From Rhizobium sp. BT03 (lineage in GTDB: Bacteria > Pseudomonadota > Alphaproteobacteria > Rhizobiales > Rhizobiaceae): 64,000 nt of DNA. The stretch spans positions 2,232,001-2,296,000 of the forward strand of contig NZ_CP125640.1 of assembly GCF_030053155.1 (NCBI RefSeq). The letters run 5' to 3'. The position numbers were made by a program, and so were the translations under genes. How positions within the stretch are numbered: position 1 is the first letter of the stretch; each line of letters begins with the position of its first letter. Positions 30,213 to 40,564 of this stretch are shown here, piece by piece. A model generated the notes under the pieces. The model ran no database searches and was not told the DNA's origin. It was given only the letters and a program-made list of their open reading frames with translations.

Positions 30213-30373
30213 CCCCCTTCTCCCCAGCGGGAGAAGATGTCCTAGGGATAGATGAGGGGGTGAGCGGCAAGGCCGCGAGTGCCTGAGCGCAAGCGAAGGG
30301 CAATGAATGTTATGCCGTGTGGCCCCCTCATCCGACCCTTCGGGCCACCTTCTCCCCGGCAGGGAGAAGGGGA
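30213..30373. repeat. RIME-type palindromic repeat between TfoX-like and urocanase-like genes
   Basis: It begins with CCTTCTCCCCAGCGGGAGAAG and closes with CCCCTCATCCGACCCTTCGGG, CCACCTTCTCCCC and GGGAGAAGGGG, the same blocks as the element at 8650-8855. It splits the catabolic operon before the urocanase-like gene and ends 26 bases before that ATG. It may influence differential expression. Confidence 0.7.
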
Positions 30374-30398
30374 AACAGAGACCAAGCGAGGAACAACC

Positions 30399-32060
30399 AT
30401 GCCGAAGGCCAATCCGCGTCATCCGAAATTTCCCATCCCCGGCGGGCCGGAGCTGCGGGCCAGGGGCTGGCGGCAGGAAGCGCTGCTGCGCCTGCTCGAA
30501 AACGTGCTTTCCGTTGGCGAGGATCCCGAAAACCTGATCGTCTATGCCGCGCTCGGCAAGGCGGCCCGCAGCTGGGCGGCGCATAAGGGCATCGTCAAGG
30601 CGCTGACCGAGATGGAGGAGGATCAGACGCTGCTGATCCAGTCGGGCAAGCCGATCGGGCTGGTGCGGACGCATGCCAAGGCGCCGCTCGTCATCATGGC
30701 GAACTGCAATATCGTCGGGCAATGGGCGAAAGCCGAGGTGTTTTATGAGCTGCAGCGCAAGGGACTGATCTGCTGGGGCGGCCTGACGGCCGGCGCCTGG
30801 CAGTATATCGGCAGCCAGGGCGTCATCCAGGGCACTTACGAGATCTTCATGCGCATTGCCGAGCGGCGCTTCGGCGGCGATCTCGCCGGCCGGTTCGTGC
30901 TGACGGCCGGCCTCGGCGGCATGGGTGGGGCGCAGCCGCTCGCCGGCCGCATGGCGGGGGCGGCGATCCTCTGCGTCGACATCGATCCGGAGCGCGCCCG
31001 CAAGCGCCAGGAGATCGGTTATCTCCAGGAGATCGCCCCCGATCTCGATACCGCCCTTCAGATGATCGACGCGGCGGTCAAGGAGAAGCGGGCGCTATCC
31101 GTCGGGCTCGTCGGCAATGCGGCGGAGGTCTATCCCGAAATCGCCCGGCGCGGCATCGTGCCCGATATCGTCACCGACCAGACTTCGGCGCACGACCTCG
31201 TCTATGGCTATGTGCCGAAGGGCATGGACCTCGATCAGGTGAGAGGATTGCGCGACGACGGCCAGGGGCAGTTGATGGCGGCAAGCCGCGCCTCGATCGT
31301 CGAGCATGTGACGGCGATGCTGCACTTCCAGAAGCGCGGCGCGGAAGTCTTCGACAACGGCAACCTCATCCGCACCCAGGCGAAAGAAGGCGGCGTCGCC
31401 GATGCCTTCGACATTCCGATCTTCACCGAAGCCTATCTGAGGCCGCTGTTCGCCCGGGCGATCGGCCCGTTCCGCTGGATGGCTCTGTCGGGCGAGGAGA
31501 GCGATATCGCCCGCATCGACGATCTGCTGCTCGAACTCTTCCCCGACAACAGGATCATCACCAACTGGATCCGGCTGGCGCGCGAGCACGTTCCCTTCGA
31601 GGGGCTGCCGGCCCGTATCGCCTGGCTCGGCCACGGCGAACGCACGATGCTGGCGCGGCACGTCAATGCGCTGGTCGCAGGCGGCGAGCTCAAAGGCCCC
31701 ATAGCCTTTTCCCGCGACCATCTCGATGCCGGCGCCATGGCGCATCCCAACATCATGACCGAGCGGATGAAGGACGGATCGGATGCGATCGCCGACTGGC
31801 CGCTGATCGACGCGATGATGCTCTGCTCGTCGATGGCCGATCTCGTCGTCGTCCATTCCGGCGGCGGCGGTTATGCCGGCTACATGACGAGCTGCGGCGT
31901 CACCGTCGTCGCCGACGGCACCGATGCCGCCGACGAGCGGCTCGACCACGCGCTGACCAACGACACTGCCCTCGGCGTCATGCGTTACGCCGATGCGGGC
32001 TACGAGGAGGCGCTGGATGAGGTGGCGAAGAAGGACGTGCCCTATATCCGGCTGGATTGA
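30399..32060 (+). CDS. Urocanate hydratase homologue, probable thiourocanate hydratase
   Basis: A 553-residue urocanase-fold enzyme that uses NAD+ as an electrophile. Family features: ANCNIVGQWAKAEVFYEL, WGGLTAGAWQYIGSQGVIQG, the dinucleotide-binding GLGGMGGAQPLAGRM, and the C-terminal VVHSGGGGYAGYMTSCGV. The length equals HutU. Its partner upstream is not a true HutH, and hutI and hutG are absent, so thiourocanate is a better candidate substrate than urocanate. The ATG at 30399 follows AGCGAGGAAC; the frame is open farther upstream through the RIME repeat. Confidence 0.78.
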   Translation: MPKANPRHPKFPIPGGPELRARGWRQEALLRLLENVLSVGEDPENLIVYAALGKAARSWAAHKGIVKALTEMEEDQTLLIQSGKPIGLVRTHAKAPLVIMANCNIVGQWAKAEVFYELQRKGLICWGGLTAGAWQYIGSQGVIQGTYEIFMRIAERRFGGDLAGRFVLTAGLGGMGGAQPLAGRMAGAAILCVDIDPERARKRQEIGYLQEIAPDLDTALQMIDAAVKEKRALSVGLVGNAAEVYPEIARRGIVPDIVTDQTSAHDLVYGYVPKGMDLDQVRGLRDDGQGQLMAASRASIVEHVTAMLHFQKRGAEVFDNGNLIRTQAKEGGVADAFDIPIFTEAYLRPLFARAIGPFRWMALSGEESDIARIDDLLLELFPDNRIITNWIRLAREHVPFEGLPARIAWLGHGERTMLARHVNALVAGGELKGPIAFSRDHLDAGAMAHPNIMTERMKDGSDAIADWPLIDAMMLCSSMADLVVVHSGGGGYAGYMTSCGVTVVADGTDAADERLDHALTNDTALGVMRYADAGYEEALDEVAKKDVPYIRLD

Positions 32061-32090
32061 GCCCGGAGGCGGATATCGGCCTATCGAGCG

Positions 32091-33742
<1,652 letters not shown>

Positions 33743-33747
33743 GGGTT

Positions 33748-33860
33748 AGAACAGGATGATTTTAGGCCGGTTGGCCTAAAATCTGAATCCTGTTCTACAT
33801 TAAAGAGTTAGAGCATGATGTCGCCCGAAAACCGCTCACACTTTTCGGCATCATGCTCTA
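33748..33860. repeat. Double-palindrome repeat, copy B (inverted relative to copy A)
   Basis: The same two stem-loops as at 24398-24510 in opposite orientation, differing by about seven positions and one indel by eye. It fills the gap between the MFS start and the LysR stop. The LysR TGA (33851-33853) and the preceding Arg-Ala codons fall inside the repeat. Confidence 0.85.
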
Positions 33861-34762
33861 TCCGCAATATCCCAATAGGGCGGATCGCCAAAACTCTTCT
33901 TCAGATGATCGGCGATGGCGCGCAGCTTGGCGGAAGGATTTCGTCCCTCGGGATGGGCCATATAGATGAATTCGGCCTCCGGCCTGTGACCGACATCGAT
34001 TTCGGCAAGCAGTCCCTCGCGGATGGCCGGGCCGGCAATGAAGGCGGGCAGCAGCGCGATACCGAGACCGGCGATCGCGGCGTCGCGCAGCATGTCGCCG
34101 TTGTTGATGCCGAGCGCCGGTTTTGCACGGACGAGGATCGCCCCCTCCGGCGTCTGGAAGCGCCAGTCGGCGACGCCGCGATTGGTGTAGAAGATACCGC
34201 GATGGCTGTTGAGATCATCAAGCGACAGCGGCATTCCCTCCCGCGCGAGATAATCCGGCGACGCGCAGAGCAGGCGGCGGCTCGGCGCAAGCTTCCAGGC
34301 AACCAGCCGGCTATCGGCGATCGGGCCGTTGCGGATGATGGCGTCATAGCCGTCCGAGGCGGCATCGACACGCCGGTCGTCGATATCGAGCGTCAGTTCG
34401 ATATCGGGATGGTCGGCAAGAAAGGGATAGAGCGCCGGGCCGAGATGCATGCGGCCGAAGGTGACCGGGGCGGCGATGCGGATCGGCCCCGACAGCGTGC
34501 CGCGCCGCTCGGCCATATCGGCGGCAGCCTCCTCGATCTCGCGCACGATACGCCCGGCCCGCTCCAGGAAGACCTCACCGTCCTCGGTCAAGGTGAGCTT
34601 GCGCGTCGTTCGGTGCAGCAGCGTGCCGCCCAGCGATTTCTCCAGCTCGGCCAGCCTTTCGCTGACGACGGATTTGGAGAGCCTGAGCCGCCGGGCCGCC
34701 TCGCTGACCGAGCCTGCCTCGACGACGGCGACGAAAGCCGCAATGCCTTCGATCCTGATCAT
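33851..34762 (-). CDS. LysR-family transcriptional regulator
   Basis: A 303-residue LTTR with an N-terminal winged HTH (about 3-62, VEAGSVSEAARRLRLSKSVVSERLAELEK) and a periplasmic-binding-like effector domain. It is divergent from the SDR gene across a 126-bp gap, the classical arrangement for control of that gene. Its stop codon and last two residues are supplied by repeat copy B, so the C-terminus may differ from orthologues. Confidence 0.92.
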   Translation of the reverse strand: MIRIEGIAAFVAVVEAGSVSEAARRLRLSKSVVSERLAELEKSLGGTLLHRTTRKLTLTEDGEVFLERAGRIVREIEEAAADMAERRGTLSGPIRIAAPVTFGRMHLGPALYPFLADHPDIELTLDIDDRRVDAASDGYDAIIRNGPIADSRLVAWKLAPSRRLLCASPDYLAREGMPLSLDDLNSHRGIFYTNRGVADWRFQTPEGAILVRAKPALGINNGDMLRDAAIAGLGIALLPAFIAGPAIREGLLAEIDVGHRPEAEFIYMAHPEGRNPSAKLRAIADHLKKSFGDPPYWDIADRA

Positions 34763-34888
34763 CGTTCGGTCTTTCCGAATTCGAATTCCTCTATTTGAAG
34801 ACTAATCCGAACGAAGGGAAAATGCCATCTTCCTGTCAACGAAAGGGACGGCAGGGGCCGCCTCGCTTCCAACACAGGAGATGGAACC

Positions 34889-35653
34889 ATGAACCGCTTG
34901 GACAACAAGGTCGCGATCGTCACCGGCGCAAGCTCCGGCATCGGCCGCGTCACGGCAAAGCTCTTTGCCGCCGAAGGCGCCAAGGTCGTCGTCGGTGCCC
35001 GACGTCGGGCTGAGCTCGCCAGTCTCGTCGCGGAGATCAAAGCAGAGGGCGGCGACGCCGTCGCCATTGCCGGCGACGTCCGGTCGGAAGACTATCACAA
35101 GGCGCTGGTCGCGGCTGCCGTGACCCATTACGGCAAGCTCGACATCGCCTTCAACAATGCCGGCATCATCGGCGAGGCCGGCCCGAGCACCGGTGTCTCG
35201 GAAGTAGGCTTCAGCGAGGCGCTTGATGTCAACCTCACGGCATCCTTCCTCGCCGCCAAACATCAGATCGGCGCGATGGCGGAAAAAGGCGGCGGCTCGG
35301 TGATCTTCACTTCGACCTTCGTCGGCTACAGCTTCGCCTTTCCGGGCGTTGCCGCCTATGCCGCCAGCAAATCCGGCCTGATCGGCCTGACGCAGGCGCT
35401 CGCCGCCGAATTCGGAGCGCAGGGCGTGCGCGTCAACGCCGTCCTGCCGGGCGCCGTCGATACCGAGATGTACCGGGACATGAACGATACGGCCGACAAG
35501 CGGGCCGCCGTCACCAATATGCATGCGCTGAAGCGCGTCGCGACACCTGACGAAGTCGCCCGCTCGGTTCTCTACCTCGCCTCCGACGATGCGAGCTTCG
35601 TCACCGGTACGGCTTCGCTGGTTGACGGCGGCATTTCGATCACCCGCAGCTAA
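34889..35653 (+). CDS. Short-chain dehydrogenase/reductase
   Basis: A 254-residue classical SDR with cofactor motif TGASSGIGR (about 12-20), NNAG near 86, the catalytic YAASK (about 155-159) and a C-terminal FVTGTASLVDGGISI. The substrate is unknown. An AGGAGATGGAACC Shine-Dalgarno precedes the ATG. It is probably regulated by the divergent LysR gene. Confidence 0.92.
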   Translation: MNRLDNKVAIVTGASSGIGRVTAKLFAAEGAKVVVGARRRAELASLVAEIKAEGGDAVAIAGDVRSEDYHKALVAAAVTHYGKLDIAFNNAGIIGEAGPSTGVSEVGFSEALDVNLTASFLAAKHQIGAMAEKGGGSVIFTSTFVGYSFAFPGVAAYAASKSGLIGLTQALAAEFGAQGVRVNAVLPGAVDTEMYRDMNDTADKRAAVTNMHALKRVATPDEVARSVLYLASDDASFVTGTASLVDGGISITRS

Positions 35654-35703
35654 GACGGCGCGGCGCGATTTCCGGGTTGGAGACCCTCCGATTGCCGACG
35701 CCG

Positions 35704-35844
35704 GCCCCTCATCCGCCTGCCGGCACCTTCTCCCCGTTTTACGGGGAGAAGGGGATATGCCGCGACCTCTCCGTCCCTTGCTAACGTCTCGCGGGGCAAG
35801 TCCCCTCTCCCCGTTTTACGGGGAGAGGGTTAGGGTGAGGGGCA
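35704..35844. repeat. RIME-type repeat pair in the SDR-coaBC gap
   Basis: The 314-bp gap 35654-35967 has no gene. It holds two hairpin blocks, each with CTCCCCGTTTTACGGGGAG. The first follows CCCCTCATCCGCCTGCCGGC and the second precedes GGGTTAGGGTGAGGGGC, so the two form a composite inverted unit of ~140 bp. No other signal was recognised in the remainder. Confidence 0.75.
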
Positions 35845-35967
35845 GGCATGGGCGCCGATCAGACAGCAGTACCTCGAGCAAGCTCCATAGCTTCACCGGC
35901 GCGATTGCATGTTCTCCGCCAAAGGCTTAGGGTCGGGGCCGGTCAATAAGGCGACGGGAAGAAAGCC

Positions 35968-37173
35968 ATGGCTCTCAGCGGAAAACGCATCCTCCTCATC
36001 ATCTCCGGCGGCATCGCCGCCTATAAGAGCCTGGATCTGATCCGCCGGCTGCGAGAGCGCGGCGCGAGCGTGCGCCCGATCATGACCAAGGGCGCCCAGG
36101 AATTCGTCACGCCGCTGGCCGTCGGCGCGCTGGCGGCGGATCACGTCTTCCTCGATCTGTTTTCGCGTGAAGACGAACAGGATGTCGGCCATATCAGGCT
36201 GGCGCGCGACTGCGATCTCGTGCTCATCGCCCCTGCCACCGCCGACCTGATGGCGAAGATGGCGAACGGGCTTGCCGACGATCTCGCCTCGACCGTGCTG
36301 CTGGCGACTGAGAGGCCGGTGCTGGCGGCACCGGCGATGAACCCCAGAATGTGGGCGCATCCGGCGACGCGGCGCAATGCGGCGCTGCTCCGGGCAGACG
36401 GCATCCGCTTCGTCGGGCCGATGGCCGGCGAGATGGCGGAGAGCCGGGAAGCCGGGCTCGGCCGGATGGCGGAGCCGCTGGAGATCGTGGCGGCGGCCGA
36501 AACCATGCTCGACGACGGAGAAAAGCCGCTGAAGGGGCGCAAGGCGATCGTCACCTCAGGACCGACGCACGAGCCGATCGACCCGGTGCGCTACATCGCC
36601 AACCGCTCTTCCGGCCGGCAGGGCCATGCGATCGCCGCCGCCCTTGCCAGGCTTGGAGCCGAGGTGACGCTGGTCTCAGGGCCGGTGACGATCGCCGACC
36701 CCGTCGGCGTCAGCACCGTGCATGTCGAGCGGGCGGAGGAAATGCGCGACGCGGTGCTTTCGGCGCTGCCGGCCGACATCGCCGTGATGGTCGCGGCGGT
36801 GGCGGACTGGCGTGTCGCCTCGGCCGCCGACCAGAAGCTGAAGAAACATCCGGGCGAATCCATCCCGACGCTGGCGCTGACCGAAAACCCCGACATCCTC
36901 AAAACCGTCGGCCATCATACGATGCGGCCGAAGCTGGTGATCGGCTTTGCCGCCGAAACGCAGGACGTGGAAAGCAATGCGCGGGTCAAACTCGAGCGCA
37001 AGGGCGCCGACATGATCGTCGCCAACGATGTCTCGCCGGCCACCGGCATCATGGGCGGCAGCCGCAACAGCGTCAAACTCATCCGCCGCGACGGCGTCGA
37101 GCAATGGCCCGACCTGGCAAAGGAAGAGGTTGCTGAAAGGCTGGCAGCGCTGATCGCCGCGCAGTTCAGCTAA
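35968..37173 (+). CDS. coaBC: Bifunctional phosphopantothenoylcysteine decarboxylase / phosphopantothenate-cysteine ligase
   Basis: Catalyses two steps of coenzyme A synthesis. The N-terminal flavoprotein half (about 1-185) shows ILLIISGGIAAYKSLDLIRR, the active-site His in DVGHIRLARD, and PAMNPRMW. The C-terminal ligase half starts near 190 with KAIVTSGPTHEPIDPVRYI, then NRSSGRQGHAIA and a dinucleotide site. The 401-residue length is normal. Confidence 0.95.
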   Translation: MALSGKRILLIISGGIAAYKSLDLIRRLRERGASVRPIMTKGAQEFVTPLAVGALAADHVFLDLFSREDEQDVGHIRLARDCDLVLIAPATADLMAKMANGLADDLASTVLLATERPVLAAPAMNPRMWAHPATRRNAALLRADGIRFVGPMAGEMAESREAGLGRMAEPLEIVAAAETMLDDGEKPLKGRKAIVTSGPTHEPIDPVRYIANRSSGRQGHAIAAALARLGAEVTLVSGPVTIADPVGVSTVHVERAEEMRDAVLSALPADIAVMVAAVADWRVASAADQKLKKHPGESIPTLALTENPDILKTVGHHTMRPKLVIGFAAETQDVESNARVKLERKGADMIVANDVSPATGIMGGSRNSVKLIRRDGVEQWPDLAKEEVAERLAALIAAQFS

Positions 37174-37179
37174 GGCGTT

Positions 37180-37992
37180 TCAGGCAGGGATAGCCATGCG
37201 CTGCGGCCGGGCGGCACTTCGCTTTCCCGGCCGGAAGTCCGCGACGTCGATCCCGTTTTCGCCGACGGTGACGGCGCTGCCATCGGGAATTTCAGCCCAG
37301 GCGTCGACATCGTCGTTCAACGGCTCGGAGACGAGGCAATAGCCGGCGCTGGCAGGGGATGCATAAAGCGTCGGCGCCTTGCGATCGGTGGCATAGCGGA
37401 TCGCATAGAGCGTCTTGCCGTCGGAGAAGGCGGCGGTGAAGCGCAGCAGGATCGAGCCGAGGAGACTTTCGGCCAGATCCTCGACGAAACCGACCATATC
37501 GGCCATTGCGGCGATCGGCGCCTCGCGCAGGCCGAATTGCAGCGCCAGCAGAAACATCAGCTCGGAATCGGTCGTGCCGCCGCGGGCGTTGAACAATTCG
37601 TCGTCGAGCATCGCTTCCATCGGCCGGCGCAGCCGCTCGAAGCCGGAGATCTGGCCGTTGTGCATGAAGGACCAGGTGTCATGGGTGAAGGGGTGGCAAT
37701 TGTCGCGGCGCGTGCCGCCGCCGGTAGCGGCGCGGACATGGGCGAGGAAAAGCGGCGAGCGGATCTGCCGCGCCAGGCTCTTCAGATTGCAATCCGACCA
37801 GGCCGGCAGGATATCGCGGTAGCGGCCGGGCTCCGGCCTGTCGCCATACCAGGCGATGCCGAAACCATCGCCATTGGTCGCCGTCTTGGCGCGGGTGGCG
37901 CAATGGGACTGCTCGATCAGCGAATGGGCGGGCGAGGACACCAGCTCCTCGAGATAGAGGGGATCTCCGCGATAGGCTGCCCAGCGACACAT
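37180..37992 (-). CDS. Class II glutamine amidotransferase (YafJ-type)
   Basis: A 270-residue protein with the Ntn-type catalytic Cys2 exposed after Met removal (MCRWAAYRG), GDGFGIAWYGD, the AHVRAATGGGTRRDNCHPF block and FMHNGQISGF. Related proteins include YafJ and EgtC. No egtB or egtD homologue is near, so I do not call it an ergothioneine synthesis gene, although its distance from the proposed ergothioneine catabolic cluster is short. It converges on coaBC. Confidence 0.85.
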   Translation of the reverse strand: MCRWAAYRGDPLYLEELVSSPAHSLIEQSHCATRAKTATNGDGFGIAWYGDRPEPGRYRDILPAWSDCNLKSLARQIRSPLFLAHVRAATGGGTRRDNCHPFTHDTWSFMHNGQISGFERLRRPMEAMLDDELFNARGGTTDSELMFLLALQFGLREAPIAAMADMVGFVEDLAESLLGSILLRFTAAFSDGKTLYAIRYATDRKAPTLYASPASAGYCLVSEPLNDDVDAWAEIPDGSAVTVGENGIDVADFRPGKRSAARPQRMAIPA

Positions 37993-38262
37993 GGCTTTCT
38001 TGCTCCGGGACCCGCCGCCGCATCGGCGGGCATGCTAGATTGTCTGCCGTCGCGGCTAATAACAGCTTAATGCGCGGCCGGTTTGCAAGCACAAGGTGAC
38101 GGATTCGTGGCGTCCTGGATGTTCAAATTCAGCGAAACGCTGTGTTCTTTCGTGAATGCCGGTCTTCCTCCAGGCGGGAAATCCTGCAGATTTCTGCTTG
38201 CATCTGAAAAGAATCAGCCTACCTTCGACTTATCAGCAACAGAACGAAAGGAAGGTGATCCA

Positions 38263-38334
38263 ATGTCTAATGAGATTTCGGACCTCGTAACGGGCATGGG
38301 AGAGGTGAAGAAAGCGAGGCAGCCCTCGCTGTAA
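38263..38334 (+). CDS. Candidate 23-residue peptide with extended Shine-Dalgarno
   Basis: ATG-initiated frame MSNEISDLVTGMGEVKKARQ plus three residues. It is preceded at 38246-38260 by AAAGGAAGGTGATCC, which matches the complement of the 16S rRNA 3' end (AAAGGAGGTGATCC) apart from one extra A. Downstream come two stem-loops (38344-38368, and AGTTTG-AGGC-CAAACT at 38371-38386) and a terminator, making a self-contained short transcript. It could be a small protein, a leader peptide or a regulatory RNA. The function is not recognised. Confidence 0.5.
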   Translation: MSNEISDLVTGMGEVKKARQPSL

Positions 38335-38390
38335 TCCCGCCTTCCTGGGGCTGCGTAGACAGCCCAGGCCAGTTTGAGGCCAAACTCATG

Positions 38391-38418
38391 GAAAGGGTCG
38401 CCGAGGCGGCCCTTTTTA
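38391..38418 (+). terminator. Rho-independent terminator after the small-peptide unit
   Basis: AAAGGGTCGCC paired with GGCGGCCCTTT around a 2-base loop (one G-T pair), ending in a T-run. It separates the small transcript from the GntR gene. Confidence 0.8.
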
Positions 38419-38453
38419 TTGCCCTGATATAAGATCGTTGACGGACCATCGAA

Positions 38454-38500
38454 ATCCCACTACTCATAAAGTCATCAGATGACTTTATGAGTAGTGGGAT
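38454..38500. promoter_or_regulatory. Perfect 23-bp inverted repeat over GntR promoter and start codon
   Basis: Arms 38454-38476 and 38478-38500 are exact reverse complements around a single A, with centre ATGACTTTATGAG-type half-sites. A candidate -35 TTGACG (38438-38443) followed by 17 bases and TACTCA (38461-38466) puts the -10 inside the left arm. The first ATG of the GntR gene (38487) lies inside the right arm. This fits an autoregulatory operator, and the RNA could also form a hairpin hiding the start. Confidence 0.7.
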
Positions 38501-39176
38501 GCGCGCGATCAGCAGGACCAATCTCGCCGATGAGGCAATCGAGGCGATCCGCAGCGATATTCTCGGCAAACGCTGGGCGGTCGGCGAGAAACTGCCGAAT
38601 GAAGCCTCGCTGTCGGCCATGCTCTCGGTGAGCCGCGGCACGGTGCGCGAGGCGGTGCGGGTTCTGGTCTCCCAGGGCTATCTCGAAACCCGGCAGGGGT
38701 CCGGAACCTATGTGCGCTCGACCAGCGATACCGGCCGGCCGCTCACCATGGCCCGCCGCGCCAGCCTGCGCGACCAGTTCGAAGCGCGCCTGGCGCTCGA
38801 TGTCGAGGCCGCCCGGCTGACGGCAGTCCGCAAGACGCCGGCGACGGTTGCCGGGCTTCGCCGGCTGCTTGCCGAACGCGGCAGTTATGATGGCCGCGAC
38901 AAGGCCGCCTTCATCGAACGCGACCTCGCCTTCCACAAGGCCGTCATCGCCGCTTCCGGCAACCGGGCGATGATCGAGATCTACGATTTCTTCTCGACCT
39001 CGATCGCCGATACGATCGCCGCGACGCTCGGCAAGGATATTCCCGAACCGGATATGCAGGCGCATGCCGATATTGTCGACGCAATCGAAACCGGCGATCC
39101 CGACCAGGCGGATTTGGCTGTGCGCCGCTTCATGGCGCCGGTTCTTGCCGCCCTCGACCGGATGATCCTGTCATGA
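38487..39176 (+). CDS. GntR-family (FadR subfamily) transcriptional regulator
   Basis: A 229-residue regulator with an N-terminal winged HTH (about 20-80, GEKLPNEASLSAMLSVSRGTVREAVRVL) and an all-helical FCD effector domain with candidate metal ligands in ERDLAFHKAVI and PDMQAHADIVDAI. Two starts are possible: ATG 38487, within the palindrome, or ATG 38499 (MRAISRT). It is coupled by ATGA to the MFS gene, so it probably controls that transporter and itself through the palindrome. Confidence 0.9.
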   Translation: MSSGMRAISRTNLADEAIEAIRSDILGKRWAVGEKLPNEASLSAMLSVSRGTVREAVRVLVSQGYLETRQGSGTYVRSTSDTGRPLTMARRASLRDQFEARLALDVEAARLTAVRKTPATVAGLRRLLAERGSYDGRDKAAFIERDLAFHKAVIAASGNRAMIEIYDFFSTSIADTIAATLGKDIPEPDMQAHADIVDAIETGDPDQADLAVRRFMAPVLAALDRMILS

Positions 39177-40465
39177 CCACATCTTCCGCCGATGCCGTCA
39201 CGACATTCGACGCATCCGATGAATTGCTTGTAGACGTCGAGGCCGGCAGCCTGCCGCCGCCGCAGGCAACACCGGTGCGCGGAGCCGCGGATCGTTTCCT
39301 GCTTGGCGCCAGCCTCGTGTTGATCGCCTTCAACCTGCGCCCGGTCTTTTCGAGCGCTTCGGCGCTGCTGCCGGAAATCCGCTCCGAACTCGGTCTTACC
39401 GCGCTCGGCGCCAGCCTGCTGACGACGCTGCCGGTCGTCTGCCTCGGCGCCTTCTCGCCGCTGGCGCCGCGTCTTGCCCAGCGCCTCGGCGCGGAACGCA
39501 CGCTGCTCGGCGTTCTCCTGCTTCTGGCCCTTGGCACCGGTTTGCGTGGGCTCTCCTCCGTGCCGCTGCTTTTCATCGGCACCGCGCTCGCCGGTGCCTG
39601 CATCGCCGTCGGCAACGTGTTGCTGCCGGGGCTGGTGAAGCGGGATTTCGCCGGGCGCGCGGCATTGATGACCGGCTTCTACACCATGGCGCTCTGCGCC
39701 GGTGCGGCCAGTGCGGCAGGGCTGACGCTGCCGATCGAACAGGCGCTCGGCGGCTCTCTCCAAGGCGCGCTCGCCATCTGGGCACTGCCGGCGCTCGTCG
39801 TCGCCTTGCTCTGGCTGCCGCAGATTCTGCGCAGCGGAGGCCAGGCAAGGCGAAACGGATTTCATGTCAAGGGCCTCTGGCGGGACCGGCTGGCCTGGCA
39901 GGTGACGCTGTTCATGGGGCTGCAATCCGCACTTGCCTATTGCGTCTTCGGCTGGCTGGTTCCGATCCTGCGCGAACGCGGCCTCGACGGCGTCACTGCC
40001 GGGGCGATCGTTTCGCTCTCGGTGATGGTGCAGGCCGCATCCTGCCTCATCGTGCCGCATATCGCCGTGCGGGGGAAAGACCAGCGGCTGATCAATGCGA
40101 GCCTTTGCGGCGTCGCCGTCACCGCCCTGCTCGGCCTGCTCTTTGCGCCGCTGTCGACCGTCTGGCTCTGGGCTGTGCTGCAGGGCATCGGCCAGGGCGG
40201 GCTGATCGCGGCGGCGATGACGACGATCGTGCTGCGCTCGCGCGATCCCGATGTTGCCGCCCATCTCTCCGGCATGGCGCAATGCGTCGGTTACCTGCTT
40301 GCATCAATCGGCCCGCTCATCGTCGGCCTCATCCGCGGCTGGACCGGCAGCTTTTCCTGGTGCGCCGTCCTCTTCGTCGCACTCGGACTGGGCGCGGCGA
40401 TCAACGGCTGGAGGGCCGGGCGGGCGGTGGAGATCAATGTCCATGCGGTCGAAAAGGACGGCTGA
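39173..40465 (+). CDS. MFS transporter, CynX/NimT family
   Basis: A 430-residue, 12-helix protein resembling the CynX/NimT (cyanate/nitroimidazole) group, with LVLIAFNLRPVFSSASALLP in helix 1. A 45-residue hydrophilic N-terminal extension precedes the first helix. The substrate is unknown. It overlaps the GntR stop by four bases, so the two form one regulated unit. Confidence 0.87.
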   Translation: MTTSSADAVTTFDASDELLVDVEAGSLPPPQATPVRGAADRFLLGASLVLIAFNLRPVFSSASALLPEIRSELGLTALGASLLTTLPVVCLGAFSPLAPRLAQRLGAERTLLGVLLLLALGTGLRGLSSVPLLFIGTALAGACIAVGNVLLPGLVKRDFAGRAALMTGFYTMALCAGAASAAGLTLPIEQALGGSLQGALAIWALPALVVALLWLPQILRSGGQARRNGFHVKGLWRDRLAWQVTLFMGLQSALAYCVFGWLVPILRERGLDGVTAGAIVSLSVMVQAASCLIVPHIAVRGKDQRLINASLCGVAVTALLGLLFAPLSTVWLWAVLQGIGQGGLIAAAMTTIVLRSRDPDVAAHLSGMAQCVGYLLASIGPLIVGLIRGWTGSFSWCAVLFVALGLGAAINGWRAGRAVEINVHAVEKDG

Positions 40466-40564
40466 GCCCTCGCTCACCTATCCATCACCATCTCTTGATG
40501 CCGGTCGCCGGCTGCGGATGCTACGCTATTTCAGCCTGCACGACCCACCGCCGGAGAAGATATC

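Noticed and set aside
37180..37992. EgtC of ergothioneine biosynthesis
   Set aside because: The class II amidotransferase fold fits YafJ equally well and no egtB or egtD is nearby.
38263..38420. Part of a split alphaproteobacterial tmRNA
   Set aside because: The peptide does not resemble a proteolysis tag and no tRNA-like acceptor end is present.
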